Below, in pieces: positions 17,752 through 25,805 of a DNA stretch of 45,449 bases. A program made the position numbers and the translations under genes. The stretch's first letter is position 1. Each line of letters opens with the position of its first letter. The stretch comes from Lachnospiraceae bacterium. Its GTDB lineage: Bacteria; Bacillota; Clostridia; Lachnospirales; Lachnospiraceae. A model generated the notes under the pieces. The model saw only the letters and a program-made list of their open reading frames with translations. It was not told the DNA's origin and did no database searches. Location of the stretch: positions 1-45,449 of the forward strand of contig BLLU01000302.1 in the NCBI GenBank assembly GCA_011959105.1, in the 5' to 3' direction.

Positions 17752-18036
17752 TTATTCTTCTAATGAACTGATTATTTCCTGTATTTCCAATACAGCATCT
17801 TCCACCCGCAGTTCTACTTCTTCGCTCCAAAAGTGACTTCCACCAGACAACTCGTCAATTAAGTTGAATACAGATACTGCATCAGCAACGGGTATAAAAC
17901 CGGTCGATTTCCATTCGGATAAATGCTTATTAAGATAGTTTGTAATATCTGTATAGATTTTCTCGTTGAATGAATTACGACAGCGTAATTCTACCAATAA
18001 TCCACTTTCTCCTACAACCATATCAGAAAAACTCAT
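17752..18036 (-). CDS. uncharacterised small protein in operon with the NADAR-like gene
   Basis: 94 residues, acidic, not recognised. It contains an alpha/beta-looking middle and an acidic helical end (EDAVLEIQEIISSLEE). GGAGG lies nine bases before the ATG. It is the first gene after the shared promoter at 18215-18265 and is followed after 24 bases by the NADAR-like gene, so the two are surely co-transcribed. It is too short to be a DarT ADP-ribosyltransferase. A partner or adaptor role is possible but only by position. Confidence 0.6.
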   Translation of the reverse strand: MSFSDMVVGESGLLVELRCRNSFNEKIYTDITNYLNKHLSEWKSTGFIPVADAVSVFNLIDELSGGSHFWSEEVELRVEDAVLEIQEIISSLEE

Positions 18037-18214
18037 TTCAATACACCTCCAACTCCCGCTTTTCCGCTCTGTTTAGATTATTCTTGATAAAACATTTCCT
18101 ATAAATTTTTCCCTTCGGCCAGGCTCTCCATCCTCTGTGTCTATAAAGTCATAAAAGTTACTTTGTTTTCCGCATTTTGAAGTTCTCCCTCCATATTCCG
18201 ATTTGCCGATGGCT

Positions 18215-18265
18215 TTATTATAACACTTCGTTCCCCAAAATGACATAAATTTCTTTGCACTTGAT
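18215..18265 (-). promoter_or_regulatory. shared promoter block A (NADAR operon)
   Basis: 43 of 51 bases match the block at 23884-23934. On the minus strand it holds direct repeats TCAAGTGCA (18256-18264) and TCATTTTGG (18235-18243), starting 21 bases apart, then TATAAT at 18217-18222. A good -35 box is lacking, which suggests an activator. The repeat spacing resembles LytTR-type sites. Confidence 0.6.
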
Positions 18266-18376
18266 AAAACAAAATTGGATAGATGTTTCTTTGGTTCGGA
18301 ACCGTGTGGTGCTGGCGGTCTATCTCTTGTTTTCGGTTGCTTGCTTCTTATCCGTACATGTTCCGAAGGCGTCCCA

Positions 18377-19258
18377 TTATCCCAAAGATTTGAGATTCCT
18401 GCGGTATTCCCCCATTTCTTCCTCGCTGACAGTATCCATGACGCGCTGCAGTTCACTGACCGCAAAATCCTTCTCCTTCGGCAGATCCGCGGCGGTCGGA
18501 TAAAAGTTTGAAACGGAATTGGCAAAAAGATGCGTCCGTATCTGCAGATTCCTGATAAACACCTGCAGTTCCCGCAGGCGCTCCTTCTCCCCGGCAGAGA
18601 TAAACTTCCCTTCCTGCTCCAAACGGTACAATTCCGTATCCGGGAACAGCGTGAGGGAATCTACGGAAATAAAATACGGATTTAAGCGGCTGAACAGCTT
18701 TGCGCTGTTCACCGCATTTCGGTATCCTTTACCCTTCCCCGCAAGGCCGGTCATATAGACAAAATAGTATTCAATCCCCGCCTCATCCAGCTTCCGACAT
18801 TGCTCCAATATCTCAGCCGCCGTATATCCTTTGCCTGCCAGGGCCAGGGTATCGTCATCTCCGCTCTCCGTCCCGATGGTCAGTCCGTTGATTCCCATAG
18901 CCCGAAGTTTCTTAAGCTGCCACACTTCTTTGTCCCTTATATCCCGGATACTCGCAAACATTGCCATGGTCTGGCATTTGATCAGATAGTCCCGCACCGT
19001 GAGCGCACGAAGTTTCAGATTCTCATAACTCATGGCAAACGGATTGGCCCCCGTCCAGAAAATGCGCCGCGCATAGGGCTGGTAACTTTTGATTTCCTCC
19101 AGATCTTCCTCAAACTCCTTCATTGGAGACATGCGGAAACACTCTTCTTTGTACAGGCTGCAAAAACGGCATTTTTTATAGGTGCAGCCGGAAGTTGCCT
19201 GTATGATGACGGAATGCGCCTCATAAGGCGGTCTCCATGTCCTTCCAGTAAAATGCAT
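18377..19258 (-). CDS. radical SAM protein (second of a tandem pair)
   Basis: 293 residues. The iron-sulfur motif CTYKKCRFC (C-x4-C-x2-C) is near residue 25, a spacing seen in a common clostridial radical SAM group. Next come a GxNPF motif (TGANPFAMSYE), then LTIGTESGDDDTL and a GLAGKGKGYRN loop, in the positions where SAM is bound in the TIM barrel. No extra cluster-binding SPASM domain and no B12 domain are visible. It shares most motifs with the gene at 19280-20179 (start MHFTGRTWRPPYEA against MHYTGTIWRPPYEA; end EYRRNL in both), so they arose by duplication. The substrate is unknown. Confidence 0.85.
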   Translation of the reverse strand: MHFTGRTWRPPYEAHSVIIQATSGCTYKKCRFCSLYKEECFRMSPMKEFEEDLEEIKSYQPYARRIFWTGANPFAMSYENLKLRALTVRDYLIKCQTMAMFASIRDIRDKEVWQLKKLRAMGINGLTIGTESGDDDTLALAGKGYTAAEILEQCRKLDEAGIEYYFVYMTGLAGKGKGYRNAVNSAKLFSRLNPYFISVDSLTLFPDTELYRLEQEGKFISAGEKERLRELQVFIRNLQIRTHLFANSVSNFYPTAADLPKEKDFAVSELQRVMDTVSEEEMGEYRRNLKSLG

Positions 19259-19279
19259 CCCCTATCACCTCCCGTACTC

Positions 19280-20179
19280 CTATAGATGGGGAAGATTCCT
19301 GCGGTATTCCCGCAGGTCATCTTCTTTCACGGTTCCAATGATTCTGTCAAACGATGCAATAAGGGTTTCCTTATCTTTCGGTAAAACACCGTGAAGCTGA
19401 AAGGCATTGGAAGCGCCCAGCGCGGCAAATTCCGTGGGGATTTCCAGTCCTTGTACCAATGCCCGGACTTCTCTGTATTTTTCCAACTCACCTTCCTCTT
19501 TCCAGTTCCCCTGCCGGATTTCCTCGTAAAGTATTGCATTCGGATAGACGGTCAGCATATTAGCGCCGACCAAAATCGGATGAAGTTCATTGCATACAGC
19601 GGCGGTGGCCCTCGCCCCGTCTTCCCCATGCCCTGCGCCGGATATGCCTGTCAGATAGAAAAAGCTGTAACGGATGCCCGCTTTATCCAGCCTCCCGCAC
19701 TGCTCCAGAATGTCTGCCGCCAGATACCCTTTATCCATAAACTGCAGCGCCGCGTCATCCGCTGTCTCGATGCCGATTGTCAGCCCATCATAGCCTGCCC
19801 CACGCAGGGACGCCAGTTCCCGATCCGATTTCAGAGCGACATCCGTCACTCTGGCAAAACTGCCGATGGTTTCCGTCTCCGGAAAATATTTGTGTACTAA
19901 TCCGGCTATCTCCATCAGTTTTTCATATGTCAGCACAAACGGATTGGCCCCGGTCAGAAATGTCCTGCACATCTTTCTGCCCGTAAAACGGCGGTACATC
20001 TTCTGCGCCTCTTTCAAATCCGCTTCTACATCTTCCATCGGTGACATCCTGAATTGGAAGGGCAAATCTGCATAAAGCGTACAGAATTTACATCTGTGGT
20101 GCGTACAGCCTGCGGTAACTTCCAATAGCAGAGAAGATGCCTCATAGGGCGGTCTCCATATTGTTCCTGTATAATGCAT
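19280..20179 (-). CDS. radical SAM protein (first of a tandem pair)
   Basis: 299 residues. Cluster motif CTHHRCKFC near residue 25; TGANPFVLTYE; LTIGIETADDAAL; GISGAGHGEDGAR. The fold is a minimal radical SAM barrel like its neighbour's. AGGAGG lies seven bases before the ATG at 20179; an ATG two codons earlier is too close to that site, and a frame to 20257 has no site of its own. The paralogue follows after 21 bases, so the two form one operon, divergent from the HxlR regulator at 20370. The pair may act as a heterodimer or on related substrates, possibly under redox or aldehyde stress control; that is inference. Confidence 0.85.
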   Translation of the reverse strand: MHYTGTIWRPPYEASSLLLEVTAGCTHHRCKFCTLYADLPFQFRMSPMEDVEADLKEAQKMYRRFTGRKMCRTFLTGANPFVLTYEKLMEIAGLVHKYFPETETIGSFARVTDVALKSDRELASLRGAGYDGLTIGIETADDAALQFMDKGYLAADILEQCGRLDKAGIRYSFFYLTGISGAGHGEDGARATAAVCNELHPILVGANMLTVYPNAILYEEIRQGNWKEEGELEKYREVRALVQGLEIPTEFAALGASNAFQLHGVLPKDKETLIASFDRIIGTVKEDDLREYRRNLPHL

Positions 20180-20369
20180 AGTCATTCCTCCTGGTTTCTT
20201 TAACTTAGCGGATATCTGCTTTTGCACTAAAGTACCTCTAATAATCCTTGATTTCAAGTACTGTCTTTTTTTGTTGGTAGTTCACTTTTTCATACGATTT
20301 ATGAAAAAGAACCTTATCTTGATTTTTTCCCACTGCGAGGATATACTCATGGAGAAAGAGGTGGATAAA

Positions 20370-20735
20370 ATGGCTGAGAATAAATTCAACAACGAGGAAA
20401 CCCTTGCACGCTGCGTCCCCATGGGCAGGCTCCAGTCCGTGATCGGGGGTAAATGGAAAATCCTGATCTTATGGTATGTGTCCTTTTACAAAGTCCAGCG
20501 TTTTGGGGAACTGATGCGCCGCCTTGACGGAATCACGCAGTCCTCGCTGACAAAACAGCTCCGGGAATTGGAAAGTGACGGTTTCCTCCACCGGGAAATT
20601 TACAGGGAAATCCCGCCCAAGGTGGAATATTCTCTCACCCAGTTCGGGGAAAGTTTCATCCCCGTCCTGCAGACCATGGTAGCATGGAGCGAAGCATACC
20701 TCTGCCCGGATTATCGGAATCCATATGATAAATAA
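20370..20735 (+). CDS. HxlR-family transcriptional regulator
   Basis: 121 residues. Typical HxlR winged helix: RCVPMGRLQSVIGGKWKILI, then ITQSSLTKQLRELESDGFLHR and the wing KVEYSLTQFG. The start at 20370 has AGAGG eight bases before it; an in-frame ATG at 20349 with GAGG is also possible and adds seven residues. HxlR proteins often sense aldehydes, quinones or redox state and regulate the divergent gene, here the radical SAM pair. The 190-base gap holds AAGTAC-type sequences that could be operator arms. The stop lies about 40 bases before the hairpin at 20776. Confidence 0.85.
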   Translation: MAENKFNNEETLARCVPMGRLQSVIGGKWKILILWYVSFYKVQRFGELMRRLDGITQSSLTKQLRELESDGFLHREIYREIPPKVEYSLTQFGESFIPVLQTMVAWSEAYLCPDYRNPYDK

Positions 20736-20775
20736 TAGAACTTAACGCAGACTCTTAATTTACAGAGAAAAGATC

Positions 20776-20800
20776 GGAGGGGCAGGATACCCGCCCCTCC
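20776..20800 (-). terminator. terminator of the MFS gene
   Basis: GGAGGGGC (20776-20783) pairs with GCCCCTCC (20793-20800). On the minus strand GATCTTTTCTCT follows. It lies between the convergent HxlR and MFS genes and may also stop HxlR transcripts, though its plus-strand tail is poor in T. Confidence 0.65.
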
Positions 20801-20813
20801 ACATTGACGCAAA

Positions 20814-22091
20814 TCAATTCAATTTCTTTATTTCCCGTTTAAAGCAGGATGCCATACTAACCGTAAAACCACATAGCCCGGTACACAAAAACATAGCTGC
20901 CATGCCGCTTCCCGCGCCATTTCCCACTATTGTTCCCAATATCCCGGCAATTCTGTTCCCAGAAGCCATAAACGGTTCAAAAATGTAATCTGCCAAATAG
21001 CCGCCCAGAATAATGCCAAATGGGATTGTGCTGTACTGAATGGCATTCCTGACTGCGAATACCCTCCCCTGCATGGCTGCAGGAACCTTACGGTACAGTA
21101 TGGTATTCTGATTCGCCTGTATAAAGGGAATAGGCAGACTGGCCGCAACCGCAGCCGCTGACCACCAGAATACATTTCGGCCGGCGGCCATCATCAGATC
21201 GCCGAACAGAAATGACAGTGCTGCCGAAACATAAATTGCCGCTGCCTTATGGCGGCTCTCCTTTTTCACGGAAACAATGATACCTCCTACAATCCCTCCG
21301 GCCCCCATACAGGCATTTACGATTCCCAGCGCCATGCTGTCCCCATCGCTTCTTGACAGGATCATGGGAGAGAGAATATTTTCATAGGTCAGCCTTGAAA
21401 AAAAGTTAATCAACGCCATTGTCAGCATCATATATAAAATGCCTTTTTCGCTTTTCAAAAAGGCAAAGCCCTCCGCTATCCCCGCAAAAGGAGAAGGATA
21501 TGTTTTTTCCCGCGCCTGTTCCGGAATGGAGATAAAGAGCAGCAACACGCAGAAAGCAAATGTAAAACTCGCCAGATCAATCAACAAGATAAGCGGAAGT
21601 CCGCCAGCCGCATACAGAAACGCCGCCAGCATGGGACTGAATACCACGATCAGGTTATTGGAAAAAGAGTTCATCCCGCTCACATTTGAAATCTTCTCCT
21701 TCGGCACGAGACACCCCGTGGCCACTGCGGACGCAGGCTGCTGAAAAGCGTTCGTTATGCCGATTACCGCATTTATAATATAAATATTCCAGACCGCCAG
21801 ATGCCCCCCAAGCCAAAAAGCCAATACAGCCAGTGAGCCAAGCGCCGCAATGCTGTCCGAAACCAGCATGATTGTTTTCTTACTATGCCGGTCTACGAAG
21901 CTGCCCACAAACAGGCTTAAAATGACATAGGGCACATAATTGCAGAAGGACATCATTGAAACAGACATTGCCGAATGACTCTGCCCATATGCCCATAAAA
22001 CCAGCGCAAACCCGGTCATGGAACTGCCAAGCCCGGAAACGCTTTGGCTCAGCCATAAAATAATATATTTTTTTAATGTTTTTTCTTCCAT
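20814..22091 (-). CDS. MFS efflux transporter (Mef-like)
   Basis: 425 residues, about twelve hydrophobic helices. The N-terminal run ILWLSQSVSGLGSSMTGFAL and the loop GSFVDRHSKKTIM (motif A, between helices 2 and 3) fit the macrolide-efflux-type MFS_3 group, which exports drugs by proton exchange. It ends in a short basic tail. Its substrate cannot be read from sequence. The gene has a strong promoter 185-215 bases upstream and, between promoter and start, a 26-residue reading frame and a hairpin. That is an arrangement typical of inducible resistance genes controlled by ribosome stalling. No TetR or MarR gene is adjacent. Confidence 0.85.
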   Translation of the reverse strand: MEEKTLKKYIILWLSQSVSGLGSSMTGFALVLWAYGQSHSAMSVSMMSFCNYVPYVILSLFVGSFVDRHSKKTIMLVSDSIAALGSLAVLAFWLGGHLAVWNIYIINAVIGITNAFQQPASAVATGCLVPKEKISNVSGMNSFSNNLIVVFSPMLAAFLYAAGGLPLILLIDLASFTFAFCVLLLFISIPEQAREKTYPSPFAGIAEGFAFLKSEKGILYMMLTMALINFFSRLTYENILSPMILSRSDGDSMALGIVNACMGAGGIVGGIIVSVKKESRHKAAAIYVSAALSFLFGDLMMAAGRNVFWWSAAAVAASLPIPFIQANQNTILYRKVPAAMQGRVFAVRNAIQYSTIPFGIILGGYLADYIFEPFMASGNRIAGILGTIVGNGAGSGMAAMFLCTGLCGFTVSMASCFKREIKKLN

Positions 22092-22159
22092 TGAATTTTC
22101 TCCATTCTATTCATAATTTCTTCGAATAAAAAGTACAAAATCCAATGTGGACGATGGTC

Positions 22160-22240
22160 TTACCTCTGCACAAATTTCGTCCATGCACCAGACTTTGTAC
22201 AGAGTTCTTTGCTTAAATCAATAATTAAATGGCAAAGCAT
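22160..22240 (-). CDS. 26-residue leader peptide upstream of the MFS gene
   Basis: Starts MLCHLIIDLSKEL, ends WTKFVQR. AGAGG lies eight bases before its ATG, better placed than for many real genes. TGGACGA near its end pairs with TCGTCCA just after its stop (about 22146-22184), so ribosomes on the peptide would change the fold before the exporter gene 68 bases downstream. No similarity to known peptides is recognised. Confidence 0.5.
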   Translation of the reverse strand: MLCHLIIDLSKELCTKSGAWTKFVQR

Positions 22241-22275
22241 TTTTTCACCTCTCCGATTTGTCTTTCACGCAAAAT

Positions 22276-22304
22276 AGTATAACATGGTAGGGCTCTTATG
22301 TCAA
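22276..22304 (-). promoter_or_regulatory. promoter of the leader peptide and MFS gene
   Basis: Minus strand: TTGACA (22299-22304), 17-base spacer, TATACT (22276-22281). One of the best promoters in the window; the transcript begins near 22269, before the leader peptide. Confidence 0.8.
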
Positions 22305-22405
22305 TTTGACGGCAAGTCGCCGCCTTCCGCAGTACCCGTAATTACATTTGCTTCACAGTCTAATCCCAAATCAATCGACCTGCAGTGACATCTTCTCCAT
22401 AATAT

Positions 22406-23671
22406 CTACTTCTTCTGCTTCTTCATCTTTTTTAGAAAATCATTCGAAAACGGCAGATATGGCTCCAGCGCTTTCAAGTATTTTTCAGAAAAAAATTGTT
22501 GATTCACAGCTGCCGTCATGAGAGAGATTTCCACGCAGTATTTCAATACAAATCCTTTTAGCAACGAATTGATTGGATTAAATTCCCGAATCACATTCCA
22601 TGTAAACCAAAGCAGACGGTTGGTGCATTGTTCTAACTTCTGCTGTTTTTCTGCTTCTGTCATCAGCGTGCGGCTTCCAGACTTTCGATCCTCATCTATA
22701 TCCTGAAGATCGTCTACTAACTGTAGTATAAACCCGAATTTCAAATAGAAATTTTCCTCATATTCTGTCCATTTTGTGGTTGCAAAAAGATAATCCGCCA
22801 ATACGGAAGTGCTTCCTTTCCACATTGAAATCTCCAGGATTTGTTCTTCTGTTATATCTGTTTTCTGTTGTCTGATACTGTTATTCTGTGCTTCCAGCAA
22901 TTCCAGCAGCGTTCCTGCGATTTTCTTTTTTGCGGAGCCTTCATATGGCTCCAGAATCATATCCAGGAGACGACAGGTTTTCTCTTCCAATGCATTTTGG
23001 GGTGCTGCGGATTCTCCTTTTAACTTCAAGGCTATCATTCGATTATATTGTTCTTTGTCCTGTATTGATATCTGGTGATCGTCAATATAATTGTCGGTAT
23101 AAGGATAGAGAAGGCTGTATGCCAGAATCGGGTCCCCCGCATGCTGTTCCTCTCCCTGCAGATCTACAATCATGGCATAGATAAAATAATTTCGCAAAGT
23201 CTGCCAAATCTGCGCTGGGGTCAGTGTATCATCAAAAGATCTGACCCTGTGTACAAAATACTTTGTCTCACATTTAAATGCGTTAAGTAATACAGGGCTC
23301 ATCCATTCGGAAAGATTAAGAATCTTTTCTCTTTCCAAAAACTCCGTGAACTCTTGTTCAATTTCCTGCTCCCACTCATTCTGAAGTTCTCTGTCTTTTG
23401 GTTTCTGACGCAATTTCTTTTGGACTCTCTTGGAGAATTCCTGTACAAATGCCTCATTTTCTTTTTTTTGCCAGGGTTCATTGACAGGAAAAAGATGGGC
23501 GTTTTTCATCAGGAAATCCGGAAAACTATCCGGCTGCTTTTCCCATGTTGCTCTGATTTCTCTTCCATAATTTTTTTCAGTATCCTCCATAAATCCCCCA
23601 GGCTCACATTCCGCACTTCTCTCTGCCTTTTCCGCTGTGTCTCCTGCCATCGGGTAGACATGACCTCTCAT
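22406..23671 (-). CDS. class 1 isoprenoid synthase-like protein (possible ComQ analogue)
   Basis: 421 residues. Two acidic metal-binding motifs of isoprenyl or terpene synthases are present: DNYIDD at 193-198 and QLVDDLQDIDEDRKSGSRTL from about 318 (Asp-Asp at 320-321). The first 130 residues are charged and helical and outside the family core. NCBI names such clostridial proteins only as class 1 isoprenoid biosynthesis enzymes. It could be a prenyl diphosphate synthase, a terpene synthase, or a peptide prenyltransferase like ComQ. The start at 23671 has GGAGG nine bases upstream; a frame to 23713 overlaps the small peptide gene. The 38-residue peptide ORF ends 23 bases upstream in the same transcript, which favours the ComQ-like reading but does not prove it. 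Confidence 0.7.
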   Translation of the reverse strand: MRGHVYPMAGDTAEKAERSAECEPGGFMEDTEKNYGREIRATWEKQPDSFPDFLMKNAHLFPVNEPWQKKENEAFVQEFSKRVQKKLRQKPKDRELQNEWEQEIEQEFTEFLEREKILNLSEWMSPVLLNAFKCETKYFVHRVRSFDDTLTPAQIWQTLRNYFIYAMIVDLQGEEQHAGDPILAYSLLYPYTDNYIDDHQISIQDKEQYNRMIALKLKGESAAPQNALEEKTCRLLDMILEPYEGSAKKKIAGTLLELLEAQNNSIRQQKTDITEEQILEISMWKGSTSVLADYLFATTKWTEYEENFYLKFGFILQLVDDLQDIDEDRKSGSRTLMTEAEKQQKLEQCTNRLLWFTWNVIREFNPINSLLKGFVLKYCVEISLMTAAVNQQFFSEKYLKALEPYLPFSNDFLKKMKKQKK

Positions 23672-23694
23672 CTTTCCGTTCCTCCAATTATTTA

Positions 23695-23811
23695 TCAGCA
23701 GCTCCTCTGCCACTCGGAACCGCCCCTATTGCGGCTGGTGACCAGAAGGATATCGTTCATTCTCCGAATAATATATGTATTTACCGAAATCCTTTTATCC
23801 AGAAATTGCAT
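23695..23811 (-). CDS. 38-residue peptide, candidate precursor of a modified signal
   Basis: Starts MQFLDKRISVNTYIIRR and ends GGSEWQRSC. A GGGGGA site lies about eight bases before the ATG; an in-frame ATG five codons earlier (23826) is weaker. It stops 23 bases before the isoprenoid enzyme's start. ComX pheromone precursors also end in a short tail holding a single Trp that ComQ prenylates; here Trp is fifth from the end and a terminal Cys gives a second possible site. There is no homology to Bacillus ComX that I can see, and the frame could be fortuitous. It is the first frame after promoter block B. Confidence 0.45.
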   Translation of the reverse strand: MQFLDKRISVNTYIIRRMNDILLVTSRNRGGSEWQRSC

Positions 23812-23883
23812 ACCTCTTTCCCCCATGAAATCCACACAATACAGCAAACAATAGAATACAAACGCTCTGATCTTTCGATATCC

Positions 23884-23934
23884 TTATTATAGTCCTTTAT
23901 TCCCCAAAATGAAATATATTTCTTTGCGCTTGAT
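23884..23934 (-). promoter_or_regulatory. shared promoter block B (peptide/isoprenoid operon)
   Basis: Matches block A (18215-18265) at 43 of 51 bases, with direct repeats TCAAGCGCA and TCATTTTGG again 21 bases apart and TATAAT at 23886-23891 (minus strand). Conservation is highest in the repeats and in the TTTTGGGGAA stretch before the -10 box, where a regulator would bind. Confidence 0.6.
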
Positions 23935-23973
23935 CCATTTCCACATTGTTGACTGCTCTGACTGGGATTGCTC

Positions 23974-24780
23974 TTATCTCATCAGAAATTCTAAAACCCT
24001 TTCATTAAAATCTTTTGCTTCTTCATACGCTGCATGACCAAGACCATTATAAATAAACAACTCGCTATGACTAATTTTTTCGGCTATTGCAGAAGCCGCA
24101 GTTGTTCCAACAATTTTATCACAGTCCCCGCCAATCACTAATGTAGGACATACTATTTTGTTCAATTCCGTATAAGCATTGTGGCTGATACAAGAAGCTG
24201 CCTGTATGAGAAAACGCTTAAAACTTTTGGGCTTTCCTATTCTTCCAATGAACGGATAAATTGGCCGATACTTTTTTAAGTATCTCTCTGAATATGATTT
24301 TTCTGCTGTATCTATTATTAAATCCTTATAGTTTCCTTGCATTGCCATCTCAGTCCAAACGCCAACTACGCTTTTTATTATTTCATTGGGTTTTGCACTT
24401 GTTACCGCCAAGATGAGTCTGCTGACCAAATTGGGATAATCAATTGCAAGATATTGTGCTATCATACCACCTTGAGATATGCCTAAAACATCTGCTTTTG
24501 CAATACCAAGGACGGCCATGGCTTCTGCATGATCTTTTGCCATTTCCCTTGTAGAATATCCCTCTTGCAAATGATTTTTCCGACTGAAAACATATACGGT
24601 AAATTCTTTGGCATATATCCTATACATCATCGAAAAAAGAAGAGCCATTCCTCTTACCGTAGACAGTCCGTCTCCCAATCCGGGCAGCATAATGAGATTT
24701 CTATTTCCATATCCAAAAGATATGTAATCCATTTCAGAATTTCCAACACGGACGCTTCCATTATGGGCATGATAAAACAT
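23974..24780 (-). CDS. alpha/beta-hydrolase
   Basis: 268 residues. The nucleophile elbow GISQGG is near residue 100, the acid in GGDCDKIVG near 218, and the histidine in NGLGHAAYEE near 247, so the catalytic triad is complete. The oxyanion region is MLPGLGDG. No signal peptide; probably a cytoplasmic esterase or lactonase-type enzyme. GGGAGG precedes the ATG. It starts 11 bases after the TetR gene's stop, so the two form one operon under TetR control. The substrate is unknown. Confidence 0.85.
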   Translation of the reverse strand: MFYHAHNGSVRVGNSEMDYISFGYGNRNLIMLPGLGDGLSTVRGMALLFSMMYRIYAKEFTVYVFSRKNHLQEGYSTREMAKDHAEAMAVLGIAKADVLGISQGGMIAQYLAIDYPNLVSRLILAVTSAKPNEIIKSVVGVWTEMAMQGNYKDLIIDTAEKSYSERYLKKYRPIYPFIGRIGKPKSFKRFLIQAASCISHNAYTELNKIVCPTLVIGGDCDKIVGTTAASAIAEKISHSELFIYNGLGHAAYEEAKDFNERVLEFLMR

Positions 24781-24791
24781 ATTAGCCTCCC

Positions 24792-25418
24792 TTATTTTAT
24801 GATTCCAGCCTTTAGGATTTCTATATACTCTGACAAATTTTTTACATATTCTTTTTCTAACATTTCAAAATCTAGATAAGCCTGTTTTTGTATTCTTGTC
24901 AAGAAATCATCATTAAAACCTTTGAGTAACCACTTTATTAGATCAATCGTTTTTTGCCTTTCCCACCGAAACTGAGTTGTATCAATATCCTGTAAAAACC
25001 AACAAAATATATCCTGTTCTCTATTGCCATATTTTAATACGGTTTTTCTGTAAATATCGGTATCGCTTTTAGTGAACGCCCTGACAATCATTTTGGCCTT
25101 TTGGGGATACAAAATATACCATGAAAACTCCAAAACAGAGTATTCTATTATCCGTTGAAATAAATCCGGGGAAAGGGTATTTATTTTTTCTTCTAAGCCG
25201 GAAATAAGTTCCGCTGTAATAGTATCAAGAACAAAAAAATAAAAATCCTCTTTTGTCGGAAAATATTTGAACAGGCTTCCTTTACTGATCCCAGCCTTTT
25301 TGACAATTCGATTTGTAGAACTGTTTTCATAACCATAATCGGCAAATTCGGATATTCCTGCCGCAAAAATATTTTGCCGTTTTTCAGTACGCAGTCCAAA
25401 AAATAAGGGTGTTGGCAT
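24792..25418 (-). CDS. TetR-family repressor (hydrolase operon)
   Basis: 208 residues. TetR domain in the first 60 residues (IFAAGISEFADYGYENSSTN, then KAGISKGSLFKYF). The C-terminal half is diverse, with many aromatic residues. The start at 25418 (MPTPLFFGL) has GAGGGAG upstream; a frame to 25478 would run through the operators. Two palindromes with TGACC half-sites lie in its promoter, so it very likely represses itself and the hydrolase gene that follows. Confidence 0.9.
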   Translation of the reverse strand: MPTPLFFGLRTEKRQNIFAAGISEFADYGYENSSTNRIVKKAGISKGSLFKYFPTKEDFYFFVLDTITAELISGLEEKINTLSPDLFQRIIEYSVLEFSWYILYPQKAKMIVRAFTKSDTDIYRKTVLKYGNREQDIFCWFLQDIDTTQFRWERQKTIDLIKWLLKGFNDDFLTRIQKQAYLDFEMLEKEYVKNLSEYIEILKAGIIK

Positions 25419-25435
25419 TATAATCTCCCTCAAAA

Positions 25436-25520
25436 TGACCATATGGTCACTCTTTGCATTTAATATAAGTGACCACATGGTTACTTATATCAGCATATCC
25501 GATTTAAACTCATTTGTCAA
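25436..25520 (-). promoter_or_regulatory. TetR operators and promoter
   Basis: Perfect palindrome TGACCATATGGTCA (25436-25449) and near-palindrome GTGACCACATGGTTAC (25469-25484), centres 34 bases apart. Promoter on the minus strand: TTGACA (25515-25520), 17-base spacer, TATGCT (25492-25497). Both operators lie downstream of the -10 box. Confidence 0.7.
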
Positions 25521-25783
25521 GTAAATTTCAGTCTACTGCCAAACATATTCCATGAAACAATATTATTATCTTGAAATTCAGCCGCCACCTTCCCGGTATC
25601 TTTCAGCCATGAAAGATAAGAACGCACCGTACTTCCCACTAATGTATACTGCTCAAAATTCATGGAAAGCCCCTATCCTTTGAACACTTCCTGCAAAATA
25701 CGCTCAAAGCAGATCGGCTCCCCGCAGGCAGATAAAATCCTCTCTGCGATGTTCTCCACATTTGGCTTCCTTCTGCCGTAACC
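25517..25783 (-). pseudogene. remnant of an MBL-fold hydrolase C-terminus
   Basis: A single minus-strand frame reads NVENIAERILSACGEPI, then an in-frame TAG at 25673-25675, then MNFEQYTLVGSTVRSYLSWL and KDTGKVAAEFQDN. This is like the C-terminal helical tail of clostridial MBL-fold metallo-hydrolases. The catalytic domain is missing and a TGA at 25784-25786 closes the frame upstream, so it is both truncated and interrupted. Its end overlaps the TetR -35 box. It accounts for most of the 25484-25805 gap. Confidence 0.6.
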
Positions 25784-25805
25784 TCATTGCATACAACATA
25801 TAGTT

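Noticed and set aside
18073..18525. 150-codon minus-strand frame between the rSAM gene and the NADAR operon
   Set aside because: It overlaps the end of the radical SAM gene out of frame, runs through promoter block A and has no ribosome site.
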